A stretch of 37,818 nucleotides of DNA from a virus: positions 1 through 37,818 of the IMG/VR virus record IMGVR_UViG_3300045135_001981. One strand, written 5' to 3'. Below are positions 31,234 through 37,818 of this stretch, one piece after another. Below the pieces are notes generated by a model. It was given only the letters and a program-made list of their open reading frames with translations. It was not told the origin of the DNA and searched no databases. Position 1 is the stretch's first letter. Each line of letters begins with the position of its first letter. Both the position numbers and the translations under genes were made by a program.

Positions 31234-31246
31234 AGGCGGTACGCCT
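31234..31246 (-). promoter_or_regulatory. Candidate virion RNA polymerase early promoter P1
   Basis: AGGCG-GTA-CGCCT on the + (template) strand; - strand continues AAAAATGGAG. Flanks match P2 and P3. Loop centre is T here rather than a purine as in N4, a point against a strict N4 rule. 163 bases before the ATG at 31070. Confidence 0.5.
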
Positions 31247-31357
31247 TGTTGTTTATATATAAAGACCGGGGGGGTAGTTAGGTTTTAGACTAAGAATCTA
31301 TCTAGTACTGGACTCATACTAAATTATAAAAATTTCATAAAAACCTGGATATATCTA

Positions 31358-31386
31358 TTGTTAACTTATGTAACAGGGTATAGAAT
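31358..31386 (+). promoter_or_regulatory. Sigma70-like promoter for the rightward small genes
   Basis: TTGTTA (31358-31363), 17-base spacer, TAGAAT (31381-31386), 49 bases before the ATG at 31435. Would allow host RNA polymerase to read the three genes 31435-32454. Confidence 0.5.
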
Positions 31387-31434
31387 AAATATATCAAAGA
31401 TACTTATATGTAAGATAAGTAGGGGAGAGATATA

Positions 31435-31752
31435 ATGAAAGTACATGAAGTAGAACTAATCTATGTAGATGAGAGTTCCCAGGTAAAAGATGTTATATAC
31501 AATCCTACTTTAAGAGGAAGTAAGTTAGATGGTATGAGACCTAGGATTGTACTGGTTCATAGGCATCTATTGGAGTACATTGGTTTAGAGAGGTATCTAC
31601 AAGTCATGGATGCATTACATATAATGGAGCATCCTAGGAAAATAGTGTACTTCATTACTGATGGCTTAAATGAAATGAGTGATCCCCTTACACAAGCAGA
31701 AGTAGTAGATATTCAAATGAATCATAATGGTTATAGCTATAGACTGAGATAG
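31435..31752 (+). CDS. Hypothetical protein
   Basis: 105 residues, mixed alpha/beta (KVHEVELIYVDESSQVKDVI, RPRIVLVHRHLLEYIG, KIVYFITDGLNE). GGGGAGAG lies upstream of the ATG. First of three rightward genes between the early block and the late genes. No family recognised. Confidence 0.7.
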   Translation: MKVHEVELIYVDESSQVKDVIYNPTLRGSKLDGMRPRIVLVHRHLLEYIGLERYLQVMDALHIMEHPRKIVYFITDGLNEMSDPLTQAEVVDIQMNHNGYSYRLR

Positions 31753-31786
31753 GCAATTCTATCTCAACAATATAAGGCTGGCTTAT

Positions 31787-32140
31787 ATGGATTCTCCTGT
31801 GTTAGTAATATATGCAGATAATAGTATACAGGCAGTATGGCTACCCGCTGGGATTAGTGTATATGGTTTAATGACAATAAATGGCATGGCTCATTGGTTT
31901 ATGCAGAACTATGTGTATAACAAGCCTGTTAAGTGTGTGGGTATTGTGTTTAGTCAGGTATTTGATTATCTGTGGCAGCAGGTATTTGAGAGCTCAGCTA
32001 GAGGATATGCTCCTGTTTATAGTGCTTTTGCTGGTGAGTTCTTAGAGCAGGTGCTTGATACGTTTTTACAAGAGACTGAGGAAGTAGATCCTGTTATGTG
32101 TAAGCTCCACTTTAATAATCTTGGTTTGGTGAATGTATGA
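31787..32140 (+). CDS. Hypothetical protein
   Basis: 117 residues, aromatic-rich (AHWFMQNYVYN, VFDYLWQQVFE), with strands PVLVIYADNSIQAVWL at the start. AAGG precedes the ATG. It overlaps the next gene (ATGATG/TGA). Unknown function. Confidence 0.65.
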   Translation: MDSPVLVIYADNSIQAVWLPAGISVYGLMTINGMAHWFMQNYVYNKPVKCVGIVFSQVFDYLWQQVFESSARGYAPVYSAFAGEFLEQVLDTFLQETEEVDPVMCKLHFNNLGLVNV

Positions 32141-32454
32141 TGAAAGTTACTGATTACGTGTATTTGTGGGAATGCGGTCATGTAGAGATACTGGATCAAG
32201 TGTATAAGGTTAGGTTTTTAGGTGAGAAGCCAGTGATGATTGGGTATGTTCCTACTGGGTTAAATAAAGAGGATGCTAGTAGGGTTATACAGGCCCGTAG
32301 AGCTCTTGTTGAGAAAGGGGTAGTAGTAGACCTGAAAACAGTAGGGTTCGCTAGGGAAGCTATGTATGGAGCTCTGATAGCTGATAAAGATGAATTGGTT
32401 AGTTGTCCTGCTGAAGCTAGTGCTCAGCTTACCCTTGCCCTGGGGGTAGCGTAG
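32137..32454 (+). CDS. Hypothetical protein
   Basis: 105 residues: VTDYVYLWECGHVEILDQVY, then a helix with basic residues (DASRVIQARRALVEKG). Coupled to the gene before. Its TAG stop begins a hairpin. G/T-rich like the preceding gene, unlike the AT-rich late genes. Unknown function. Confidence 0.65.
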   Translation: MMKVTDYVYLWECGHVEILDQVYKVRFLGEKPVMIGYVPTGLNKEDASRVIQARRALVEKGVVVDLKTVGFAREAMYGALIADKDELVSCPAEASAQLTLALGVA

Positions 32455-32481
32455 AGCCCGAAGGCGTAGCCGAGAGGGCTC
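32454..32481 (+). terminator. Hairpin at the end of the rightward small operon
   Basis: GAGCCC...GGGCTC outer stem enclosing GGC-GTA-GCC; begins in the TAG stop at 32452-32454. No T tract follows, so processing or partial termination. Confidence 0.5.
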
Positions 32482-32532
32482 AAGCGTTTAAATTAAATAA
32501 TATGTTTGTAACTAAATATAAATAAGAAAAAA

Positions 32533-32561
32533 CCCCCTACCTCAAATTAACAGATAGGGGT
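32533..32561 (-). terminator. Intrinsic terminator of the reverse Acb2/Tad1-like gene
   Basis: - strand CCCCTA-loop-TAGGGG(G) followed by TTTTTTC. Stem 6-7 bp, T6 tail. Ends the leftward gene 32589-32903 before it meets the rightward operon. A second hairpin GGGG-TAA-CCCC overlaps it and could compete. Confidence 0.75.
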
Positions 32562-32588
32562 AACCCCGTTAGGGAACGCTGCAACGCG

Positions 32589-32903
32589 TTATTTATGTAA
32601 TGATATACGAGAACCTAGGATAGTACTATAAGTCTGCATAGTTTCTAATTGGGACTTAAGAAGTCCTTGTTCTGCTTTAGATACTCCACTCATTTCTCCA
32701 CGAGTAAAAGTAAATAGAGCTTTAATTTTCTGATCGAGCTCAAATCTTTCTTTAATCATTCGATCAAGAAAGGACTCCTCTTTTACTTCAGGTTCAGGTA
32801 TTACTACTGCTTCCGCTACTTCCTTGGCTTCAGGCGTAGCTTTTTTAGCTCTTTTCTTGGCAGGTTTTTTGCCTTTTACTTCTTCTAAAGGTGATTCACT
32901 CAT
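32589..32903 (-). CDS. Acb2/Tad1-like cyclic-nucleotide sponge (putative anti-defence)
   Basis: 104 residues from the ATG at 32903 (TTGGAGTAAG upstream; the frame extends to 32945). N-terminus is a Lys/Ala/Pro-rich linker. Residues 44-104 (FLDRMIKERFELDQKIKALF, QGLLKSQLETMQTYSTILGS, RISLHK) match the L-x-E/D-R-x(3)-E-x-x-E-L-x-x-K-I ... L-L-x-x-Q-x-x-x-M-x-x-Y-x-x-I-L-x-x-R pattern I know from the Acb2/Tad1 helical-hairpin family, which binds cyclic (oligo)nucleotide signals of CBASS and Thoeris. Alone in reverse orientation with its own terminator, as mobile anti-defence genes often are. Confidence 0.6.
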   Translation of the reverse strand: MSESPLEEVKGKKPAKKRAKKATPEAKEVAEAVVIPEPEVKEESFLDRMIKERFELDQKIKALFTFTRGEMSGVSKAEQGLLKSQLETMQTYSTILGSRISLHK

Positions 32904-32972
32904 TTTCTTACTCCAATTGGATTTTACTATATAGAACCGATACACTAACTCAAATTCAATGAGGAGTATAGT

Positions 32973-33698
32973 ATGACAACAGCACTAACTATGAGTCAAT
33001 TCCAGCAAGTACTTCCTGTACAAGCAAAAAAAGGAATGAACCAGCAGATACTTAATCAAATTAATACTACCCTAAGTGGTATGACTGATCCTATATTTAT
33101 GGAGAATTATCGGGATAATCTTCTTGGTTTTGCTTCTGTAATGAAGGACGGTAAGTTTAAGATGGAATCTTATGTAGATGCTGTAAGGTATGTATCTTAT
33201 AAACTTCTTGGTGATACTAATATAGCAGCGTATACTAAGACTTTCCCACAGAGGTACCAGCACTTTATTAACTCAGGTACTTCAGATAAAGATATCGCTA
33301 GTTATGTTAGTGCGTACAATAAAAATAAGTTAGTGAATCTGGTTTGGGAACAGAGTTCAATCCCCTTTCATGTATATAACCAAGATATACGACAGCAGGC
33401 ATTAGAAGTACAAGTAGATCTGATGCTTACAGCTAAGTCAGAAAAAGTAAGAAGTGATGCAGCTAATAGTGTAATGACACATCTTAAAGGACCAGATCAG
33501 ACTCAAATAGAATTGGATATTGGGGTTACCCAAGATACTAAATCCATTGATTCTCTTAGGGCTTCTGTACAAGCACTTACTGACATTACAAGAGATCAAA
33601 TATCTAAAGGTAATATGACTGCTCAAGAGGCAGCACATGCTAAATTAATTACTGAACCTGATATTTCAGATGCGGAGATTATAGACGATACTCAGTAA
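32973..33698 (+). CDS. Small terminase-like protein (N4 gp69-like)
   Basis: 241 residues, helical, with an acidic tail (ISDAEIIDDT). Strong ribosome site (GAGGAG). It lies just before the large terminase and has the size of N4 gp69 (about 226). Proteins here bind the genome ends and regulate the large subunit. Call by position and size; no motif proves it. Confidence 0.6.
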   Translation: MTTALTMSQFQQVLPVQAKKGMNQQILNQINTTLSGMTDPIFMENYRDNLLGFASVMKDGKFKMESYVDAVRYVSYKLLGDTNIAAYTKTFPQRYQHFINSGTSDKDIASYVSAYNKNKLVNLVWEQSSIPFHVYNQDIRQQALEVQVDLMLTAKSEKVRSDAANSVMTHLKGPDQTQIELDIGVTQDTKSIDSLRASVQALTDITRDQISKGNMTAQEAAHAKLITEPDISDAEIIDDTQ

Positions 33699-33955
33699 AG
33701 ATGGTCCATACTTACTTAGAGATAAGAAATTTGGGGGCCACGTAGATAAAACAATTATTTATATAGTTGGACTGCTAGATTCTGCAAAAGCTCTTTTGGT
33801 ATTCCATTATGACATTTCTTCTCTTGGGGAGTTTGAAATTCTAGCTATAGGGTATCGGAGATTTATTTAGGTAAATTGCTGCCTATACAGCCTCAGCTTG
33901 TACTGGGGCTTTTTTATGCCTATTATCTATACCAACTAAGCAAGAGATTAGAATA
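33699..33955 (+). other. Gap before the large terminase with an intrinsic terminator
   Basis: A 60-codon frame without a normal start (KDGPYLLRDKKFGGHVDKTI, then IYIVGLLDSAKALLVFHYD) runs 33698-33870; it may be a remnant or use an odd start. The remainder is non-coding and ends with the terminator at 33889. Confidence 0.35.
33889..33915 (+). terminator. Intrinsic terminator between small and large terminase genes
   Basis: AGCCTCAG-CTTGTA-CTGGGGCT (8-bp stem, one G-T) directly followed by six T. Textbook form, 41 bases before the large terminase ATG, so the latter probably has its own promoter or depends on readthrough. Confidence 0.8.
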
Positions 33956-35554
33956 ATGAATACTACATCCCCTAAGACTGTGGTCGATTACTTAAATGAG
34001 GTTAATTACGCATACAATGACCCGTATATACCAACAGAGTTCGCTACAGAATTTGTAAATTTTATTAAGTTAGTGAATGGTACCGAAGGAGAAGAACACT
34101 TAACTCCTGTGGTTCACTATAAGATGTTGGACCAAGTACCGGGCATGACAAAGAACATACTGAATATGTGTTCTCGAGGATTAGCTAAAACTACTGTAAT
34201 GGGCGAATACCTATTTCTGTACTTAGCTGTATTTGGTTCAATTCCTGGATTCGGTAAAGTAGATCTCGCTTTGTATGTATCTGACTCTATGGAAAACGGC
34301 GTTAAGAATATGCGCAAAAACCTAGAGTATCGTTGGGAGAATTCTGAGTTTCTCCAACAATACGTACCTAAAACAAAGTTTACTGATGCTAGATGGGAGT
34401 TTACTAATGTTGATGGAAAAACTTTTATTGTTAAAGGCTATGGTGCCAAGACGGGTGTTCGTGGTAGTAAGGAAATGGGGCAACGGCCTACTCTGGCTGT
34501 TCTTGATGATTTGGTTTCTGATGAAGATGCACGATCAGCTACCGTTATTGAATCAATTGAAGCAACCATCTATAAAGCAATCCGATATGCTCTCCATCCA
34601 AGCAAACATAAAATTATCTGGTCAGGTACACCATTTAACGCAAGGGACCCTTTATATAAAGCTGTAGAATCCGGTGCATGGAAAGTTAACGTCTACCCTG
34701 TATGCGAATCTTTTCCTTGTTCTAGAGAAGAGTTTAAAGGTGCATGGCCCGATCGATTTACCTATGAATACGTAGAGGAGATGTACGAGACTTCCGTACG
34801 TTCCGGTAAACTAGACACCTTTAACCAGGAACTTATGCTTAGGGTAATGTCAGATGACGATCGCTTGATTCAGGATCATGACCTTGCATGGTATTATCGT
34901 AAAGACTTGCTTAAAAATAGGTCCGTATACAATTTTTATATTACTACTGACTTTGCTACTTCTGAGAAGACCTCAGCAGATTTTAGTGTAATTTCTGTAT
35001 GGGCTTATGATTATAATGGCAACTGGTTCTGGGTAGATGGTATAGTTAAGAAGCAACTTATGGACGAAAACCTAGAAGACTTGTTTAGGCTGGTTCAGAT
35101 GTATGATCCCCAAGAGGTAGGTATTGAGATATCAGGACAACAAGGAGGATTTGTTCCATGGATTAGAGGCGAGATGAGCAGTCGTAATTGCTTCTTTAAT
35201 CTTGCTACTGATAATAATGGAGGCAAGCCCGGTATCCGTCCTAATACCAATAAGATGCAAAGATTTAATATAATGGTGCCTATGTTTAAGGCAAATAAGA
35301 TATTCTTCCCCGATGAAATGAAAGAAACTCCGCAGCTTAAAGAAGCATTAGACGAATTAACGTTAGCTTCTGCTAAAGAGTTTAAATCTAAACATGATGA
35401 CTTTATCGATACTATTTCTATGCTTTCCTCTATGAATGCATGGAAACCCTCACAACAAATAACTCAGTTTAAAAATGATGAGGATGAAACTGATATATGG
35501 GGTTGGGATGAGGATGGGGATGATGAAGGCAGTATGAGCTCTTATTTAGTCTGA
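33956..35554 (+). CDS. Terminase large subunit (N4 gp68-like)
   Basis: 532 residues. ATPase: Walker A-like CSRGLAKTT (72-80), Walker B TLAVLDDLVSDEDA (about 184-197), coupling motif WSGTPFN. Nuclease domain: ITTDFATSEKTSADFS (about 328), GIEISGQQGG, and KSKHDDFIDTISM near the end give the acidic metal ligands. It translocates DNA into the prohead and cuts it. Acidic C-terminus. Confidence 0.9.
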   Translation: MNTTSPKTVVDYLNEVNYAYNDPYIPTEFATEFVNFIKLVNGTEGEEHLTPVVHYKMLDQVPGMTKNILNMCSRGLAKTTVMGEYLFLYLAVFGSIPGFGKVDLALYVSDSMENGVKNMRKNLEYRWENSEFLQQYVPKTKFTDARWEFTNVDGKTFIVKGYGAKTGVRGSKEMGQRPTLAVLDDLVSDEDARSATVIESIEATIYKAIRYALHPSKHKIIWSGTPFNARDPLYKAVESGAWKVNVYPVCESFPCSREEFKGAWPDRFTYEYVEEMYETSVRSGKLDTFNQELMLRVMSDDDRLIQDHDLAWYYRKDLLKNRSVYNFYITTDFATSEKTSADFSVISVWAYDYNGNWFWVDGIVKKQLMDENLEDLFRLVQMYDPQEVGIEISGQQGGFVPWIRGEMSSRNCFFNLATDNNGGKPGIRPNTNKMQRFNIMVPMFKANKIFFPDEMKETPQLKEALDELTLASAKEFKSKHDDFIDTISMLSSMNAWKPSQQITQFKNDEDETDIWGWDEDGDDEGSMSSYLV

Positions 35555-35563
35555 GGAGGACAT

Positions 35564-36205
35564 ATGAATTTAAGAGATATATTTGAACAGCTAAGCCATG
35601 GTGAGCTATCTAACGTATCGGTAGGAGGTATGAATGATGGTTTTGGTATTCGAGAAGCAGACTATGAAAAAGTAGTTTCCCATGTTAACTATGCTTTGTT
35701 GGAGTTACATAAAAAATTCCAATTAAGAAAAGTAACTGTGGAATTGCCTATTGAAGAAGGTCTTCACACTTATCTACTAGATACTGACATGCTAACTATA
35801 ATTTCCATTACTGACCAAGATGGGTTCCCTTATAGTTTAAATAGAATTAATGCTAGTTACCCAGAATACAATGTAAGCACTGATAACACTGGGTTTACTT
35901 TTGATAATAAAGAAAATGTAGCAGGTACATTCAGTGTCACTTATAAAGCTACAATTCCGGCTATTGATCCTATTGGCTTAGTCCCCGAAGACGTAGATTT
36001 AGATATCCATCCTGGAATACTACAACCATTACTTAATCTAATTGCTAGTAGAGTATATACACATGTACCTTCTTTAGATGGAATGAATAAAAGTGCTGAA
36101 TATTATGCTAAGTACTTAAATGACTGCCAGAATATACAAATGTACGGTTTACTACATAATGTCGAATTTGAAAATACAAAATTAGAAGATAGAGGTTGGG
36201 TATGA
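35564..36205 (+). CDS. Head-tail connector protein (N4 gp67-like)
   Basis: 213 residues. N-terminal helices (EADYEKVVSHVNYALLELHK), a beta-rich middle (KVTVELPIEEGLHTYLL) and a C-terminal helical part (PLLNLIASRVYTHV) fit the tail-tubular/adaptor type found after the large terminase in N4-like phages. GAGGAGG precedes the ATG. Stop overlaps the next start (ATGA). Confidence 0.65.
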   Translation: MNLRDIFEQLSHGELSNVSVGGMNDGFGIREADYEKVVSHVNYALLELHKKFQLRKVTVELPIEEGLHTYLLDTDMLTIISITDQDGFPYSLNRINASYPEYNVSTDNTGFTFDNKENVAGTFSVTYKATIPAIDPIGLVPEDVDLDIHPGILQPLLNLIASRVYTHVPSLDGMNKSAEYYAKYLNDCQNIQMYGLLHNVEFENTKLEDRGWV

Positions 36206-36543
36206 GTGTGGATATTACGGTAAAACACAATGAAGATTTTATATTGGATTTCTATTTACAAGATGAAGATGGCAATCCTGTAGACGATCTTATTGGTGCT
36301 ACAGCAGAGTTACAAATAAAAGCTTCTATGTTATCGAGTACACCTTTAATTACTAAAGTAGGTATAGTTACTCCTGCAGATGGCGCAGTACAGTTTACGG
36401 TACCGGATACAGAAATGGAGGCTCTATTGCCTGATGGAGATATGAGACGATCTTTAGTATACGGTACTCGAATCTCTTATGGAGATATTGATGAAGAGCC
36501 CGTAGCAGGCAGATTATATTTAAATAGAGGAGTGGTAAGCTAA
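36202..36543 (+). CDS. Small structural protein, beta-sandwich type
   Basis: 113 residues from the ATG at 36202 (AGAGG upstream; ATGA overlap with the connector). Beta-rich: [55 protein letters not shown]. The arrangement resembles BppU-type N-terminal domains of baseplate/fibre-attachment proteins. It is coupled to the fibre gene (TAATG). Confidence 0.65.
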   Translation: MSVDITVKHNEDFILDFYLQDEDGNPVDDLIGATAELQIKASMLSSTPLITKVGIVTPADGAVQFTVPDTEMEALLPDGDMRRSLVYGTRISYGDIDEEPVAGRLYLNRGVVS

Positions 36544-37818
36544 TGGCTGGCACGATTACAGTAAATGCAAATAAGACTAAAGTCGTAGTCTTAACCCGAG
36601 GCTTACGTGGTTTGCCTGGTGCTGATACAGCAGATGCGCAAGTATATAAATTAGAAGCTGAGGCTGCACGAGACGAGGCATTAACTGCACAGTCTGCAGT
36701 AGAAACGACACAAACAGAAGTTCAAGCCGACCTTGATATATTTAATCTTATATATGCGGGTTCAGGTAACTCTTTCCCTCTTACTGGAGTAAATAATTCA
36801 CGGTTTTACTACACTGGTTCAGAATACCCAAAGGGAGATTATATATGGGAAGACGATAATATAAGTGGTATTACCGGAACAGAGTGGTCTATTTTCTCTG
36901 GGCAAGGCTCTGTTGGGCCTAAAGGGGATCAAGGGGAACAAGGCCTCCAAGGGGTACAAGGCATACAAGGCATACAAGGTATCCAAGGTGAAAGAGGGTT
37001 GCAAGGCGAACAAGGAGTAGAAGGGCCTGTAGGTCCTCAAGGCCAGCAAGGTATTCAAGGGGAACAAGGATTTCAAGGTCCCATAGGAAATACAGGCCCA
37101 CAGGGCGAACAAGGCATTAAGGGGGATCAGGGAGACCAGGGTGTAACAGGTGCTACTGGTCCACAAGGTTTACCTGGGGCTACAGGTCCCGTAGGACCGC
37201 GAGGCATCCAAGGTATCCAGGGTGTACAAGGCGATACAGGACCTCAGGGAGCTACAGGTGCCACAGGACTTACAGGACCTCAGGGTATTCAAGGTGAGCA
37301 AGGGGTGGTAGGGCCAACTGGGCCAGCAGGAACTTCTTTTACTGTAAATGAGACTGGTTTGTATGCAGGATTATCTGCTTTTGATGGTGAAGCTCAAGGA
37401 TTTGCATACCTAGCTACTGACCACGTAACCGCTTCAGGTACTGGTTCACTATTTATTAAAATCTCAGGTACATCAGGTGATTGGTCTGATCCTATTCCGT
37501 TTGGTAAAGGTGAGGTAGGTATTCAAGGGCCCCCTGGGATTCAAGGACCTCAGGGTGAGCAGGGCATACAAGGCCCACAAGGATTACAAGGGCCTCAAGG
37601 CGATATCGGACCTCAAGGTGCAGAAGGTATCCAAGGCCCTCAGGGAGAGCAAGGAGATAAGGGGGTTACTGGTGACCAAGGTCCCCAAGGTAATATTGGA
37701 TTAACTGGTCCTCAAGGAGAGCAGGGAATACAAGGCGCTCCTGGAATTGATGGTGCCCGTGGTGAACAAGGTTTACAGGGTCCTGCAGGTGTGCAAGGTG
37801 ATCCAGGTGAACAGGGGC
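36543..37818 (+). CDS. Collagen-like tail fibre protein (partial, runs off the window)
   Basis: 425 codons visible, no stop. Residues 1-120 form a head-binding region with an Ala/Glu helix ([20 protein letters not shown]). From about 121 come Gly-X-Y triplets, rich in GxQG and GPQ ([16 protein letters not shown]), which form collagen triple helices. A non-triplet block ([20 protein letters not shown], then [18 protein letters not shown]) interrupts them at about 265-320. Likely a trimeric fibre shaft; the receptor-binding tip is outside the window. Confidence 0.85.
   Translation, partial: MAGTITVNANKTKVVVLTRGLRGLPGADTADAQVYKLEAEAARDEALTAQSAVETTQTEVQADLDIFNLIYAGSGNSFPLTGVNNSRFYYTGSEYPKGDYIWEDDNISGITGTEWSIFSGQGSVGPKGDQGEQGLQGVQGIQGIQGIQGERGLQGEQGVEGPVGPQGQQGIQGEQGFQGPIGNTGPQGEQGIKGDQGDQGVTGATGPQGLPGATGPVGPRGIQGIQGVQGDTGPQGATGATGLTGPQGIQGEQGVVGPTGPAGTSFTVNETGLYAGLSAFDGEAQGFAYLATDHVTASGTGSLFIKISGTSGDWSDPIPFGKGEVGIQGPPGIQGPQGEQGIQGPQGLQGPQGDIGPQGAEGIQGPQGEQGDKGVTGDQGPQGNIGLTGPQGEQGIQGAPGIDGARGEQGLQGPAGVQGDPGEQG

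Larger units (their letters stand above)
31071..31434. other. Divergent non-coding region, likely near the genome ends
   Basis: 364 bases with no gene. Holds P1 (31234), a G7 run in ACCGGGGGGGTAG (31265-31277), and a sigma70-like promoter facing right (31358). It separates the leftward early block from the rightward genes, the position of the terminal repeats in N4-like genomes. Confidence 0.5.

Noticed and set aside
36819-37166. Antisense frames rich in Leu ([11 protein letters not shown]) opposite the fibre gene
   Set aside because: They are mirror images of the Gly-X-Y repeats on the coding strand and have no ribosome site.
1-37818. CRISPR array, insertion sequence or lysogeny genes
   Set aside because: No direct-repeat/spacer pattern, transposase, phage integrase or repressor was seen anywhere in the window; the only mobile units are the two group I introns and the cassettes.

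Overview
The window is part of a lytic, N4-like podovirus genome (family Schitoviridae), AT-rich, most likely infecting a gammaproteobacterium. The N4 hallmarks are the two-subunit middle RNA polymerase (gp15-like and gp16-like), the gp24/gp25-like VWA and MoxR pair, the gp39-like family A DNA polymerase, the gp42-gp45-like replication block ending in the single-stranded DNA-binding protein, and the gp67-gp69-like packaging and connector genes. No host gene is present, so the host genus is not fixed; the integron attC sites described below point to a cassette-bearing host such as a marine gammaproteobacterium.

Layout. Positions 1-806 (+) hold the end of a late gene, probably the giant virion RNA polymerase. 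It converges on a leftward (-) early and middle block from 31070 down to about 790. Read in transcription order this block contains: small early genes with three repeated hairpin promoter candidates (31234, 30698, 28243); RNAP1 and RNAP2 (27098-24330); a MoxR ATPase split by a group I intron (22458-20558) with its VWA partner; ThyX; a family of small paralogues; a DNA polymerase split by a second, related group I intron (15603-12217); a metallophosphoesterase; an accessory island (10834-7047); then a PD-(D/E)XK nuclease, primase-helicase, Sak4-like ATPase, SSB and a RusA-like resolvase. From 31435 rightward (+) come three small unknown genes, then, beyond a lone reverse gene resembling Acb2/Tad1 anti-defence sponges, the late genes: small and large terminase, connector, and a collagen-like fibre protein running off the right end. 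The joined genome ends probably lie near 31.1-32.9 kb.

The most unusual feature is at 8979-10350: small GC-richer genes separated by imperfect palindromes with integron attC structure (GCCTAAC...GTTAGGC cores, extrahelical bases, stop codons inside the core). This is an array of integron gene cassettes inside a lytic phage with no integrase gene visible. Next to it, 7146-7885 is a gene-free stretch with tRNA-like arms, including two whose acceptor strands match in a permuted order and an arm with a CUA (amber) anticodon loop.

Working model: injected virion RNA polymerase transcribes the early genes from the hairpin promoters; RNAP1/RNAP2 then transcribes the middle genes for replication and nucleotide supply (ThyX); late genes on the + strand package DNA and build the tail. 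Two families of small paralogues and conserved stop-codon hairpins (UUCG, UACG or UCC loops) mark the leftward transcripts.
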